Positions 26,491 through 37,041 are shown, counted from the stretch's first letter. The stretch is DNA of 64,000 nucleotides from Bacteroidota bacterium (GCA_026391075.1 JAPLES010000080.1:17813-81812), one strand, 5' to 3'. The notes: generated by a model not told the origin, from the sequence alone. Numbers and translations: made by a program.

Positions 26491-29400
26491 ATGAACATTC
26501 GAATTTTATTATTAGCAACAGCTATGCTGCTTGGCACTATAGGAACATTTGCTCAAGCTCCGGCAAATGATGACCCTTGTGCAGCTATTCCATTAACTGT
26601 TAGCGCTACTTGTACCTACGCTACTTATACCAATGCCAATGCCACAGCTACCGCAGGTGTTCCTGCACCGGGTTGTGCCAGTTATTCAGGAGGCGATGTA
26701 TGGTTTACTTTCATTGTGCCGGCATCGGGTGCGGTAACTATTGATGCTATACAAGGAGTAATTACCGATGGTGGTATGGCCGTTTATTCTGCTACTGCCT
26801 GCAATGGAACTTTTAGTTTGATTAGTTGCGATGATGATAATAGCGCAAACGGATTGATGCCCTTCTTGAATATTGCGGGGCAAACTCCGGGAGCTACACT
26901 TTACATTCGTTTTTGGGAATATGGAAATAACGGAAACGGAACTTTTGGAATTTGCGTAACCGGTTTTTCTCCTCCAACTCCCCCTGTAAATGACAATCCT
27001 TGTACTGCTATACCGGTTACTGTAACTAATTCTTGCGCTTACACACAGTATTCGAATGCCAATGCTACAGCAACCGCAGGTATACCGGCACCAGGCTGTG
27101 CCAGTTATTCAGGAGGCGATGTGTGGTTTAGTTTTACAGTACCTGCTTCGGGCAATGTTACACTTGATGGTAACACTGGTGTTATTACCGATGGTGGAAT
27201 GGCGGTATACTCTGCTACCGCTTGTAATGGAACTTTTACACTTATACAATGTGATGATGATAATAGTGCTAATGGATTAATGCCTAGTTTAAATTTGACA
27301 GGATTGGCCCCGGGAGCTACAATGTATGTACGTTTTTGGGAATACGGCAACGATAATAACGGAACCTTTTCATTATGCATTTTCGACAACTCGCTTCCGC
27401 CTCCGCCTCCTAACAACACTTGCCTTGCCCCTATTCCAGATATCTGCTCTTCTGCCTGTAATTTGGGTGCGCTACCCACTCCCGCTCCATGTACCGCAGG
27501 AGCTACTATTTCCACCGGAGCACTAACTTCATTTGGAATGAGTAATGTAGGAGCCATTGCCGAAAATCCCTATAACGCGGTTGTTGGATGCGCTATCCCC
27601 GCTACCGATGTTTGGTACCGTTTTCAAGCTACAGGAACGCAGTTGGCAATGTCTATTACCAGTTTGGCTAATGCGCTTAACAATCCAAACATAAGTTTAT
27701 ACAATGGAAATAATTGCAACGCCTTACTTCCTTTAGGTTGTTTTACCGGTGCAGGTGGTAGTTTAGCTGCTACTTTTTCGCCCACTACACCCGGAGATTT
27801 TTATTACCTGCAAATTTCGGGAGGCAATGCTGCCGATGTAGGTGATTTTATTTTGAACATTCGCAACAATCTTGATTGTGCTACTTGTTTGCTTGCACAA
27901 GATTTGCAAGTAACTCCTCCCCCGGTAAACGGAACTTATGCTGCGGGCCAAACCGTAAATTTTTGCTTCACGGTTTCAAATTATAATCAAACATCAGTTA
28001 ACTGGTTACATGGTATTGATTTAAATTTTGGCGCAGGTTGGAATGTGGCAACACTTGCACCAACTTCAATTCCTGCAGCCTGCGCAACTACGCCTCCGGG
28101 AGGATTTTGGGGATTTTATAATAGCGTAACCAGTTCGCACACTCCTTTTGGTACTTATGGTCCGGGATTTTTCTTTGAAACAAGTTCAGGTAATCCATCT
28201 GTACCTGCTGTAATAGACGGAAATCCGGGGAATAATTTTGGTGACCAAGGCGTAGGCTTAACCTGTCCAAGAACTTTTTGCTGGCAAATAACTACTCAAC
28301 CTCCAGGTGCTTGCACACCGGGGGCTAGTTTACAAGTTGGCATTAATACACTTGGAGATTCTGAATCGGGTATTTGGAGTAGCAATGGCTGCGGTACCGA
28401 CCCTGTTGTAAATTTTTTAGCAGCACTTGCTTGTTGCGCGCAACCAATCATTACTACCACTAATGCTTCGTGTGGTTTAAATGATGGAGAAATAGCAGCC
28501 ACCGGTCAAGGCTCGGCTCCGTGGGATTATGTTTGGGCAAATTCAGTAGGAACTGTTATTGCTACACATAACAATGTGAATGGGACAGATTCAATTGGAA
28601 GTTTAGCAGCAGGAAATTATTCATTGACGGTTACTGATAATCTCGGTTGCTCGGTTGCTGTTTCAATTACTGTAAACGGAGTAGCTACAGCCACTGCGGT
28701 AGCCGCTAATTCAGGACCATTTTGTGCGGGGCAAACTATTGCGCTAACTTCTTCGAATGGTGGAACAGGTTATAGTTGGAATGGCCCCGGTGGTTATACA
28801 TCAACCGCACAAAACCCTACGCTTGCCGGTGCTACCGGAGTTATGGCAGGAAATTATTCTGTAACCGTTACTTACGGTCCGGGTTGTACAGCAACAGATG
28901 TAACTAATGTGGTAGTAAATGCAGTGCCTGTGCCTGCCATTGCGCCTGTTACAGTTTCTATTTGCAATGGCGCAAGTGCAACGCTTACTGCTAGTGGAGG
29001 AAATACTTATGCCTGGAGTAATTTGGCTAATACAGCGGCTGTAACGGTTTCGCCTGTTCTTACAACAAGCTATTCGGTTACAGTAACCGATGCTAATTTT
29101 TGTACCGCAAGTATGTCGCGAACAGTTACAGTTAATTCACTTCCAACGGCAATTATTAATCCTGCTGTAGTAGCTATTTGTAATGGAGCTAGTGCCACCC
29201 TCACCGCAAGTGGAGGCACTTCTTATTTGTGGAGCAATGCGGGTAACACTGCAGCAATTTCTGTTTCGCCAATTATTACAACTTCTTATACGGTTACTGT
29301 TACAGATGCTAATACTTGCACTGCAACAGCCACACGAACAGTAACGGTAAATCCACTTCCAATACCAGTAATAAATCCTGCTGTTGTTGCTATTTGCAAT

Positions 29401-32400
29401 GGTGCAAGTGCAACGCTTACAGCGAGTGGAGGAACTAGTTATTTGTGGAGCAATGCGGGTAACACTGCGGCAATTACTGTTTCTCCTGCAATTACAACTT
29501 CATACACCGTAACTGTTACAGATGTAAATACATGTACTGCCACGGCCACAAGAACAGTAACGGTAAATACACTTCCAACAGCAATTATAAATCCTGCTGT
29601 AGTTGCAATTTGCAATGGAGCAAGCACAACATTAACAGCAAGCGGAGGCACTTCTTATTTATGGAGTAACGCGGCAAACACAGCAGCAATTACTGTTTCG
29701 CCAATTATTACCACCACGTATGATGTAACAGTGACAGATGCAAATGCATGCACAGGAAACACGAGCAGAACAGTTACCGTAAATACCCTTCCAACAGCAA
29801 TAATAAATCCTGCAGTTGTTGCCATTTGCAATGGTGCTAGTGCAACATTAACTGCAAGTGGTGGAACAAGTTATTTGTGGAGTAATGCGGCTAACACAGC
29901 AGCAATTTCGGTTTCGCCAGTTACTACAAGTTCATATACTGTAACAGTAACCGATGCTAATACATGTACCGCTACAGCTACAAGAACAGTAACAGTAAAT
30001 TCACTTCCAACAGCCATAATAAACCCTGCGGTTGTAGCCATTTGCAATGGAGCAAGTGCTACACTCACTGCAAGTGGAGGCACAAATTATTTATGGAGCA
30101 ATGCGGGTAACACTGCTGCAATTACTGTTTCACCTGTTATTACAACTTCTTATACTGTTACCGTAACAGATGCAAATACTTGCACAGCCACAGCTATCAG
30201 AACGGTAACTGTAAATACACTTCCAACAGCAGTTATTAATCCTGCAGTAGTGGCCATTTGTAATGGAGCAAGTACAACACTTACAGCAAGCGGAGGAACT
30301 TCTTACTTGTGGAGCGATGCTTCGATTACTGCGACAATTACCGTTTCGCCAATCGCAACTACTACCTATGATGTTACAGTGACTGATGCCAATGCTTGCA
30401 TAGGTACAACCAGCAGAATAGTTACTGTAAATCCACTTCCAATTCCAATTATTAATCCAGCGGCCATTGCCATTTGCAACGGTGCAAGCGTAACTATAAC
30501 TGCTGGTGGCGGAACAAATTATTTGTGGAGTAATGCTGCAATTACTGCAGCCATTTCTGTTTCTCCAATCACTACCACCACTTATGATGTTACGGTGACC
30601 GATGCAAATTTATGTACGGCAACTACCAGTAGCACTGTAACGGTAAACCAATTACCAACTGCGATAATTAACCCTTCAACATCCACTATTTGCAATGGAA
30701 CAAGTGCTACTTTAACTGCAAGCGGAGGAACTACTTATTTATGGAGCGATGCTTCTTTAACGGCAGCTATCACTGTTTCGCCAATAGGAACTTTCAGTTA
30801 TAGTGTTACGGTAACCGATGTAAATAACTGTACCGCTACAGCAAGCAGAACAGTAACTGTTATACCTACTATGATACTTGTTACCGCTGTGACCGATGTT
30901 GCTTGCAATGGAGGGAACACTGGGGCCATAGATTTAACTGCGAACAGCGGACAATCGCCATATACTTTTTTATGGAACGATGCGGTACTTACCGAAGACA
31001 GAAACAATATTCCTGCTGCTAATTATTTGGTTACGGTAACTGATAACGCAGGATGCACTGCTACAACAGCAGCTATTATTTCAGAACCTACAGTTTTAAT
31101 TTTTACAGAAACACATACAAATGTTTTGTGCAATGGCGGAAGCAGTGGTTCTATTGATGTAACAGCAAACGGAGGAACTTCGCCTTATACTTATTTATGG
31201 AGCGATGCTGTAGTTTCTGAAGACAGAAATAATATTCCCACGGGAAATTATTCGGTTACTATTTCAGATAATCAATTGTGTACTGCAGCAATCGCTGTAA
31301 ATATTTCTGAACCAACCGCACTTGCAATTTCTGAAACACATGTGGATGTGCCATGCGGATTGGTGAATGCAGGAAGCATTGACATAACTGTGAGTGGAGC
31401 TACTTTGCCTTACACTTATTTATGGAACGATGGCGTAATTACTCAGGACAGAACAAATATTCCGGTAGGAAATTATTCGATAACCGCAACCGACAACAAT
31501 GCTTGCTCTATTTCTCTTTCTGCTACAGTTTCAAGTTTGGCGGGCTTAGTAATTTCTGAAACACATGCTGATGCAACATGCAATGCGGGCAATAGCGGAA
31601 CTATTGATGTTACACTCGTGGGCAATGCACCACCGTTTACCTATCTATGGAACGATGGTATTGCAACGCAGGATAGAACAAATCTTTTAGCCGGTGTTTA
31701 TTCGGTTACTGCAACAGATGTGAACACGTGTATCATTACTTTATCGGTCACCATCAACCAGCCTTCGGCATTAGTGGTAACCGAAACCCATACCAATGCT
31801 TTATGCAATGGCGGAAGCAGTGGCACCATAGATGTTACAGCTACGGCTGCTACACCGCCTTATACTTATTTATGGAACGATGGTATAACAACCGAAGACA
31901 GAAATAATATTGCAGCAGGAAATTATTCGGTAACGGTACGCGATTTGAATTTGTGTTCGGCTTCTATTACTCTAAATATTTCGGAGCCAACTGCACTTGT
32001 AGTTACTGAAACACATTTAGCTGCTTTGTGCTTTGGTGCTGCCAGTGGTTCAATCGATATTACTGCTTCGTCTGCTACACCACCTTATACTTATTTGTGG
32101 AACGATGCTATTACTGCTGAAGACAGAACAAACATTGCTGCTGGAAATTATTCGGTAGTCGTAAATGATTTTAATTCTTGCATTACTTCTATAGCTATTT
32201 CTATTTCGCAACCTACTGCTGTAACAGTAAATGAAACGCACACTAATGCGTTATGCAACGGAGCAAGTGATGGCTCTATTAATATTACGAGTGCCGGTGG
32301 AACTCCTGGTTACATTTATTTATGGAACGATGCAGTTATTACTGAAGACAGAACAAATATTTCGGCTGGAAATTATTCGGTGGTAGTGAATGATTTAAAT

Positions 32401-33423
32401 AGTTGCACGGCAACCTTATCAATTGTTATTTCAGAACCGGCTGTGCTTACCGCTGTTGAAATGCACTCGAATGCAAGTTGTTTGGGTTATACCGATGCTG
32501 TGATTCTCATTACCGTTTCGGGCGGAACTTCACCATATAGTTATTTGTGGGATGACGGAACAGTTAACCTCAACCGAAATAATTTAAGTGCAGGAGCATA
32601 CTCCATAACTGTAACCGATAATAATTCGTGCACCACCTCCACTACAGCAATAGTTAGTGAACCTGCCGGTATGGCGTTGAGTTCTTCTTTCAACCACCCT
32701 ACTTGCGAAACCAATAATTTTGACGGAAGTATTTTATTAAATGTAACAGGCGGCTCGCTTCCTTATCACTTTGATTGGTCGAATGGTTCGGTGCAAAGTA
32801 ATTTGCTGAGTGTGGCTCCGGGAAATTATTCAGTTACAGTGAGCGATGCAAATAACTGTACCATTGGTTCTACTTTTTCACTTGCTTACATTTATGATTT
32901 TACGGTTCAGGCTACTCCAATGGCAACTATTAATATTGGAGAAAGCACTACGCTTGGTTATACGCTTAACGGCAACGCAGGAAATTATGTGAGTGTTTGG
33001 TCACCTGCATCTACGCTTAGTTGTGCTGATTGTGTTTCTCCAATTTCGGCTCCTAACGTTACTACACTGTATCAAATTGAAATTAGAAATGATGTGGGTT
33101 GTGTGGCGAGCGATACGGTTACCGTTTTAGTCATTCCCGATTATTCCATTTTTGTTCCTAATGCTTTTACTCCAAACAACGATGGCAACAATGATGTGTT
33201 TCGTTTGTTTGGAAATATTAAAACCATCTCTTACCTCGACATTCAAGTTTTTAATCGCATAGGCGAAAAGGTTTTTGAATCGCAAGACCATAATTTTGGT
33301 TGGGACGGAACTTACAAAGGTGTATTACAAAATCCTTCGGTATTTATCTGGCAAATGAAACTCGCTTTTATTGATGGGCACCGCGAAGAATTAAGAAAAG
33401 GTTCCGTGACCTTAATGCGATAA
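26491..33423 (+). CDS. giant repeat adhesin with gliding-motility (T9SS type B) C-terminus
   Basis: 2310 aa. Signal peptide 1-21 (ATAMLLGTIGTFAQ). Residues about 26-300 hold two 141-residue PPC-like beta units (GGDVWFTFIVPASG; GGDVWFSFTVPASG), a third related one near 310-460, and a distinct module to about 650. Then come nine exact 72-aa units (ICNGASATLTASGG ... VTVTDANTCTATATRTV) and nine exact 75-aa SprB-like units (CNGGSSGTIDVT ... PPYTYLWNDG ... NYSVTV). The last 90 residues (VPNAFTPNNDGNNDVFRLFG ... IFNRIGEKVFES-like ... FIWQMKL) are the CHU_C type B domain. Similar SprB proteins move along the cell surface during gliding or mediate adhesion. TAAATTTG at 26451 may be its -7 box. Confidence 0.93.
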   Translation: MNIRILLLATAMLLGTIGTFAQAPANDDPCAAIPLTVSATCTYATYTNANATATAGVPAPGCASYSGGDVWFTFIVPASGAVTIDAIQGVITDGGMAVYSATACNGTFSLISCDDDNSANGLMPFLNIAGQTPGATLYIRFWEYGNNGNGTFGICVTGFSPPTPPVNDNPCTAIPVTVTNSCAYTQYSNANATATAGIPAPGCASYSGGDVWFSFTVPASGNVTLDGNTGVITDGGMAVYSATACNGTFTLIQCDDDNSANGLMPSLNLTGLAPGATMYVRFWEYGNDNNGTFSLCIFDNSLPPPPPNNTCLAPIPDICSSACNLGALPTPAPCTAGATISTGALTSFGMSNVGAIAENPYNAVVGCAIPATDVWYRFQATGTQLAMSITSLANALNNPNISLYNGNNCNALLPLGCFTGAGGSLAATFSPTTPGDFYYLQISGGNAADVGDFILNIRNNLDCATCLLAQDLQVTPPPVNGTYAAGQTVNFCFTVSNYNQTSVNWLHGIDLNFGAGWNVATLAPTSIPAACATTPPGGFWGFYNSVTSSHTPFGTYGPGFFFETSSGNPSVPAVIDGNPGNNFGDQGVGLTCPRTFCWQITTQPPGACTPGASLQVGINTLGDSESGIWSSNGCGTDPVVNFLAALACCAQPIITTTNASCGLNDGEIAATGQGSAPWDYVWANSVGTVIATHNNVNGTDSIGSLAAGNYSLTVTDNLGCSVAVSITVNGVATATAVAANSGPFCAGQTIALTSSNGGTGYSWNGPGGYTSTAQNPTLAGATGVMAGNYSVTVTYGPGCTATDVTNVVVNAVPVPAIAPVTVSICNGASATLTASGGNTYAWSNLANTAAVTVSPVLTTSYSVTVTDANFCTASMSRTVTVNSLPTAIINPAVVAICNGASATLTASGGTSYLWSNAGNTAAISVSPIITTSYTVTVTDANTCTATATRTVTVNPLPIPVINPAVVAICNGASATLTASGGTSYLWSNAGNTAAITVSPAITTSYTVTVTDVNTCTATATRTVTVNTLPTAIINPAVVAICNGASTTLTASGGTSYLWSNAANTAAITVSPIITTTYDVTVTDANACTGNTSRTVTVNTLPTAIINPAVVAICNGASATLTASGGTSYLWSNAANTAAISVSPVTTSSYTVTVTDANTCTATATRTVTVNSLPTAIINPAVVAICNGASATLTASGGTNYLWSNAGNTAAITVSPVITTSYTVTVTDANTCTATAIRTVTVNTLPTAVINPAVVAICNGASTTLTASGGTSYLWSDASITATITVSPIATTTYDVTVTDANACIGTTSRIVTVNPLPIPIINPAAIAICNGASVTITAGGGTNYLWSNAAITAAISVSPITTTTYDVTVTDANLCTATTSSTVTVNQLPTAIINPSTSTICNGTSATLTASGGTTYLWSDASLTAAITVSPIGTFSYSVTVTDVNNCTATASRTVTVIPTMILVTAVTDVACNGGNTGAIDLTANSGQSPYTFLWNDAVLTEDRNNIPAANYLVTVTDNAGCTATTAAIISEPTVLIFTETHTNVLCNGGSSGSIDVTANGGTSPYTYLWSDAVVSEDRNNIPTGNYSVTISDNQLCTAAIAVNISEPTALAISETHVDVPCGLVNAGSIDITVSGATLPYTYLWNDGVITQDRTNIPVGNYSITATDNNACSISLSATVSSLAGLVISETHADATCNAGNSGTIDVTLVGNAPPFTYLWNDGIATQDRTNLLAGVYSVTATDVNTCIITLSVTINQPSALVVTETHTNALCNGGSSGTIDVTATAATPPYTYLWNDGITTEDRNNIAAGNYSVTVRDLNLCSASITLNISEPTALVVTETHLAALCFGAASGSIDITASSATPPYTYLWNDAITAEDRTNIAAGNYSVVVNDFNSCITSIAISISQPTAVTVNETHTNALCNGASDGSINITSAGGTPGYIYLWNDAVITEDRTNISAGNYSVVVNDLNSCTATLSIVISEPAVLTAVEMHSNASCLGYTDAVILITVSGGTSPYSYLWDDGTVNLNRNNLSAGAYSITVTDNNSCTTSTTAIVSEPAGMALSSSFNHPTCETNNFDGSILLNVTGGSLPYHFDWSNGSVQSNLLSVAPGNYSVTVSDANNCTIGSTFSLAYIYDFTVQATPMATINIGESTTLGYTLNGNAGNYVSVWSPASTLSCADCVSPISAPNVTTLYQIEIRNDVGCVASDTVTVLVIPDYSIFVPNAFTPNNDGNNDVFRLFGNIKTISYLDIQVFNRIGEKVFESQDHNFGWDGTYKGVLQNPSVFIWQMKLAFIDGHREELRKGSVTLMR
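28960..30903 (+). repeat. nine tandem 216-bp units
   Basis: The codon for Ile in ICNG occurs at 28960, 29176, 29392, 29608, 29824, 30040, 30256, 30472 and 30688, an invariant 216-bp spacing. Units are nearly identical in protein but carry many synonymous differences. Confidence 0.95.
30904..32928 (+). repeat. nine tandem 225-bp SprB-like units
   Basis: The conserved Cys codon occurs at 30904, 31129, 31354, 31579, 31804, 32029, 32254, 32479 and 32704, an invariant 225-bp spacing. The array follows the 216-bp one without a spacer. Confidence 0.95.
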
Positions 33424-33454
33424 ACCGGTTTTGCAACTGCTGAAACAAGTTGGC

Positions 33455-33462
33455 TACTTTTA
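33455..33462 (+). promoter_or_regulatory. TAnnTTTA-like promoter of the GH5 gene
   Basis: TACTTTTA, with TTTTG at 33429-33433 about 21 nt upstream, and the ATG at 33483. One base off the TAnnTTTG consensus. Confidence 0.4.
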
Positions 33463-33482
33463 GTTGGATACATTCGGCACTT

Positions 33483-34790
33483 ATGAAAAGAGGAATCCTC
33501 TACATTTTACTTTCCTGTTTGATACATCAAACTTATTCGCAAACATTAGCCACGCAACGTTGCACCGCTTTTGAAAAAGGAATGAATCTTTCTAATTGGC
33601 TGGAGGCTGCATGGCAACCAAATTGGCCTACCTCCAATGGTTATTCAAAAGCTGATTTACAAAAAATGAAAGATGCAGGAATAAAATCATTGCGACTTCC
33701 CATTTGCTTTGCACGCGTTGTTGATTCTATTGCTCCTTATTTTGTAGATACCAATCATGTTCTCTTTTCGCGCATTGATTCTGTTATACAATGGGCCAAC
33801 GAATTGCAAATGAATGTGATCATTGATAACCATCACGAATGGTCTTTTACCAACGAACGGTGGCGAGTAAATCGTGAACGCTTTGCGCATTTGTGGGCAG
33901 TGGTTGCCGCTAAATATAAATACCTAGACCCCAATCGTTACACCTTTGAATTGTTGAATGAGCCGCCTTTATTCTTTGCGCTCGATTCGCTAAATAATGT
34001 TTTTAACGATGCCATTGATTCTATTCGTCAACACAGTACTTCGCATACCATCATCGTTACGCCAAACGCATCAAGTTTAGGAATTGCTTACAACACTAAC
34101 TACACTCCTCTGCCCGATACTAATTTGATTTACACCTGGCATTGCTACGACCCTGTTGATTTTACCCATCAGGGTTTTACCTGGACAAATCCGGTTTTCC
34201 CTACCGGCACACCCTTCCCAATTATTCCTACCAGTTTTTATGAATCAATTTTATACGAAGGCATTACCCGCCTTAATCATTGGCGCGATACGTTCAATCG
34301 TCCGGTTTTTTTAGGCGAGTTTGGTGTGGGAGAATTTGCCGATGATGCCAGCCGCTGCAACTGGATGGAGTACATGGGACACCAATTAGATTCTACACAT
34401 ACTTCCTGGTTTTATTGGGACTGGCGTTGGGATTTTAGCCTATTCAATTCACACGTAGTTTCTGCCGATAGTGTAATTCCTTGCTTTGCTCATGCGCTGC
34501 ATTTGTATGGCGATACTGTTTTTAGTTCAATGAAACAAGAACAAAGTTTAGTTCCGTTTAACGCGAATGTTTATCCAACTATTATTTGTACTGGAAACAG
34601 TTTTCACATTTCAGTTGAAGGAGTTTCGAATTTTAATTGCAAAATATTTGATAGCACCGGCCGATTAGTGCAACAACAAAATTTTACGCAAAGCGAAACC
34701 AACGTTTCGTTTCCCTATGAATGTGGAATTTATTTTGTGCAAGTAATGGCAGATAATAAAATGGTGGTAAAAAAATTAGTGGTGGATTAA
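33483..34790 (+). CDS. glycoside hydrolase family 5 (endoglucanase-type) with T9SS domain
   Basis: 435 aa from ATG 33483 (MKRGILYILLSCL), which gives a good signal peptide; an 11-codon longer reading does not. A TIM-barrel GH5: GMNLSNWLEAAW, LRLPICFARV, VIIDNHHEW, the acid/base Glu in FELLNEPP (about residue 160) and the nucleophile Glu in VFLGEFGVGEF (about residue 280), then WFYWDWRWDF. Retaining hydrolysis of beta-1,4-glucans or mannans is the family activity. The last 75 residues (YPTIICTGNSFHI ... DSTGRLVQQ ... GIYFVQVM ... KKLVVD) form a T9SS type A domain, so it acts outside the cell. Its stop overlaps the convergent amidase by 4 nt. Confidence 0.9.
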   Translation: MKRGILYILLSCLIHQTYSQTLATQRCTAFEKGMNLSNWLEAAWQPNWPTSNGYSKADLQKMKDAGIKSLRLPICFARVVDSIAPYFVDTNHVLFSRIDSVIQWANELQMNVIIDNHHEWSFTNERWRVNRERFAHLWAVVAAKYKYLDPNRYTFELLNEPPLFFALDSLNNVFNDAIDSIRQHSTSHTIIVTPNASSLGIAYNTNYTPLPDTNLIYTWHCYDPVDFTHQGFTWTNPVFPTGTPFPIIPTSFYESILYEGITRLNHWRDTFNRPVFLGEFGVGEFADDASRCNWMEYMGHQLDSTHTSWFYWDWRWDFSLFNSHVVSADSVIPCFAHALHLYGDTVFSSMKQEQSLVPFNANVYPTIICTGNSFHISVEGVSNFNCKIFDSTGRLVQQQNFTQSETNVSFPYECGIYFVQVMADNKMVVKKLVVD

Positions 34791-36427
34791 TGCTCCGTAA
34801 TTTTATTTGCTACGAGCGTGCTTTTGAATTCAGGTTTTTTTCTAGCTCCAAACAACTGTTCAAAAGCGTACGCTATTCCCAATAATTTAGGTTCGCTGTA
34901 AGCTTCCGAAAAAAACGAAACACCTACGGGCAAGTCGTAAACAAAACCAGCCGGAACAGTAATGTGAGGATAACCCGCCATTGCCGCAGGAGCCGAAAAA
35001 CTAATATCGCCCCAGTGGTCGCCATAAATTAAATCGGTAGTGCAAGCCGGACCCGAAGTAAGGCCCATAATAGCATCCAAATTATTTTTGCTCATTACTT
35101 CATCAATAATTTTGCGCGAATTGTCGCGGCTGAGCGATAACGCATTTAGGTAAACATCTGTTTTTAGACCATCTGTTTTTTCTGCATTCTCAAAAATTTC
35201 TTGTTGAAAGAAAGGCATCATTACGTTTTCTTCTTTTTTGTTGAAGGCAATCAAATCGGCCAGCGTTTTAATTTTTGCATTGCTTTTAGAAAGATACTTG
35301 TTCAAGCCATCTTTGAACTCGCACAACAACACTTCCAATTCTGCATCACCTAATTTGCTTAGTGGTTCCAAGATTTGAATTTCAACCACCACCGCTTCTG
35401 CGCTCTTTAGTTGTTGAATAATTTTGTGAAAGAGCAAATTCAGTTTTGTGTTTTTGCTTGACCAAACCGCTTCTACTCCTATTCGTTTTCCTTTCAATAA
35501 ACCTGCCTGCAAAAATTTAGTGTAATCGGAAAATGTTTTTCCCTTACTTAATGCTGATGCATTATCGTTCTCATCTATGCCAGTTATTACCCCTAATAAA
35601 ATGGCAGCATCTTTTACGGTGCGTGCAATTGGGCCGGCTGTATCTTGCGTTTCTGAAATTGGAATGATTCCCGTTCTGCTTATTAAGCCCACAGTAGGTT
35701 TTAATCCTACCACACCATTAACCGAAGCCGGTGCCACAATGGAACCATCCGTTTCGGTTCCTATAGCTACTGCACAAAGATTAGCCGATACCGCTACTGC
35801 AGAACCGGAACTTGAGCCGCAAGGATTTCTATCGAGGATATAAGGATTTTTTGTTTGTCCGCCTCGGCTGCTCCAACCAGAAGATGAATTTTCTGAACGA
35901 ATATTTGCCCACTCGCTCAAATTTGTTTTACCCAATATAACTGCACCTGCTTGGCGCAATTGCTTTACCAGAAAAGCATCTTGCGCTGGTTTATTGCCAT
36001 CCAATGCTAATGAACCCGCAGTGGTGTTCATATTTTCTACATCCATATTATCTTTTATCAAAACCGGAATTCCATGCAACAGGCCTCGTGTAGTACCGCT
36101 TTTTCTTTCTTCATCTAGAATAGTCGCTTCCTTTATGGCTGTAGGATTAATTTCAATCACCGACTTTAAAGCGATTCCGTTTTTATCAATGCCATCAATG
36201 CGTTTCAAATAAATTTCTGCAAGCTGCAAAGCGGTTAATTTACCCGAGCTCATTTTTTGCTGCAGTTCATCTATAGTAATTTCATTCAACTCAAATTCGT
36301 CAACATAATTTTGCATGTTCTGTTTGTTTGCTTCGCCAGCCGATAATTTAGTAAATGATTCTATTGACAAAGTGCCGGCTACCAAGCCAAGCAGAGAACC
36401 GTTTGAAATGAATTTTTTCCGTTTCAT
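34787..36427 (-). CDS. amidase-signature hydrolase, exported
   Basis: 546 aa from ATG 36427; the reading up to 36496 is unrelated to the family. N-terminal signal-like segment FISNGSLLGLVAGTLS. The Ser-cisSer-Lys triad is present: Lys in PVLIKDNMDVENMNTTAGS, cis-Ser and nucleophile in CGSSSGSAVAVSANL and GTETDGSIVAPASVNG. GLKPTVGLISRTGIIPIS and QDTAGPIARTVKDAA are the usual signature continuation. Secreted amidase-signature proteins of this type hydrolyse unidentified amides; not GatA because no gatB/C is adjacent and a signal is present. The C-terminus is EFKSTLVANKITEH. Confidence 0.9.
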   Translation of the reverse strand: MKRKKFISNGSLLGLVAGTLSIESFTKLSAGEANKQNMQNYVDEFELNEITIDELQQKMSSGKLTALQLAEIYLKRIDGIDKNGIALKSVIEINPTAIKEATILDEERKSGTTRGLLHGIPVLIKDNMDVENMNTTAGSLALDGNKPAQDAFLVKQLRQAGAVILGKTNLSEWANIRSENSSSGWSSRGGQTKNPYILDRNPCGSSSGSAVAVSANLCAVAIGTETDGSIVAPASVNGVVGLKPTVGLISRTGIIPISETQDTAGPIARTVKDAAILLGVITGIDENDNASALSKGKTFSDYTKFLQAGLLKGKRIGVEAVWSSKNTKLNLLFHKIIQQLKSAEAVVVEIQILEPLSKLGDAELEVLLCEFKDGLNKYLSKSNAKIKTLADLIAFNKKEENVMMPFFQQEIFENAEKTDGLKTDVYLNALSLSRDNSRKIIDEVMSKNNLDAIMGLTSGPACTTDLIYGDHWGDISFSAPAAMAGYPHITVPAGFVYDLPVGVSFFSEAYSEPKLLGIAYAFEQLFGARKKPEFKSTLVANKITEH

Positions 36428-36486
36428 AAAAAATAAATTGGTGAATAAATGTGAGCGGTGGCTGTAATTCAATGATAGAAAATTAT

Positions 36487-37041
36487 TCACGCACATCTAG
36501 GATTATAATCCCATTGCATCACCAGAAAATTATCGGGTTGCAAACCAAAATCAAGTGCAGCGGCCAGCCATTTAGTTTTTGTTTCGCTTAATAAATCTTT
36601 GTTGTTTCTTTTTGCTTGCGCAAAAAGTATTTCGCCATTCTTCCAAGCCAACACATCCCAGCAGCCTTCGTAAGAATGACTGTTCAACTTTGCTATTCCG
36701 TTAAGCAACGCGTTAATTTTTAGTTCTGCGATAGGTTCATGCTTTTGGTTTTCATACTTCTCATCTTTCCATTCTGCAATTAAAACGGGTGGTTTATTTC
36801 TTCGGTTATAGTTTAGTAGCCATCGCGCTTGCCAACCGTCATCTATCAATTGTTTTAGCAAAGCAAGTTCGGCAAACATGGGTTTGTCGTCAACCGAAAC
36901 AATCACTTTACCACCAAAACTTTCTTTCAGCGGTATGCCTTTCCATTTTTGAAACTGCACTACACATTTAGGAATTTCAATTTCGCTTTCGCTTAATTGG
37001 AAGATTTCGGCATAGGCAGGATTTAAAAACGTTGGATACAT
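36487..37041 (-). CDS. hypothetical protein, possible VRR-NUC-like endonuclease fold
   Basis: 184 aa from ATG 37041 (MYPTFLNPAYAEIFQ). The C-terminal third (CWDVLAWKNGEILFAQAKRN, then KTKWLAAALDFGLQPDNFLV) is similar in layout to VRR-NUC domains, 'D.......F.E.K....LS..Q..W...l...G', with Gln where the catalytic Glu would be and Lys kept. Assignment to that fold is inference; the altered position suggests a divergent or inactive member. 59 nt upstream of the amidase start, same strand. Confidence 0.6.
   Translation of the reverse strand: MYPTFLNPAYAEIFQLSESEIEIPKCVVQFQKWKGIPLKESFGGKVIVSVDDKPMFAELALLKQLIDDGWQARWLLNYNRRNKPPVLIAEWKDEKYENQKHEPIAELKINALLNGIAKLNSHSYEGCWDVLAWKNGEILFAQAKRNNKDLLSETKTKWLAAALDFGLQPDNFLVMQWDYNPRCA

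Noticed and set aside
29439..31007. Minus-strand ORFs inside the adhesin repeat array
   Set aside because: They recur once per repeat unit and are explained by the codon bias of the sense strand.
28960..32928. CRISPR array
   Set aside because: The regular repeats are 216 and 225 bp coding units in one ORF, not short direct repeats with unique spacers.
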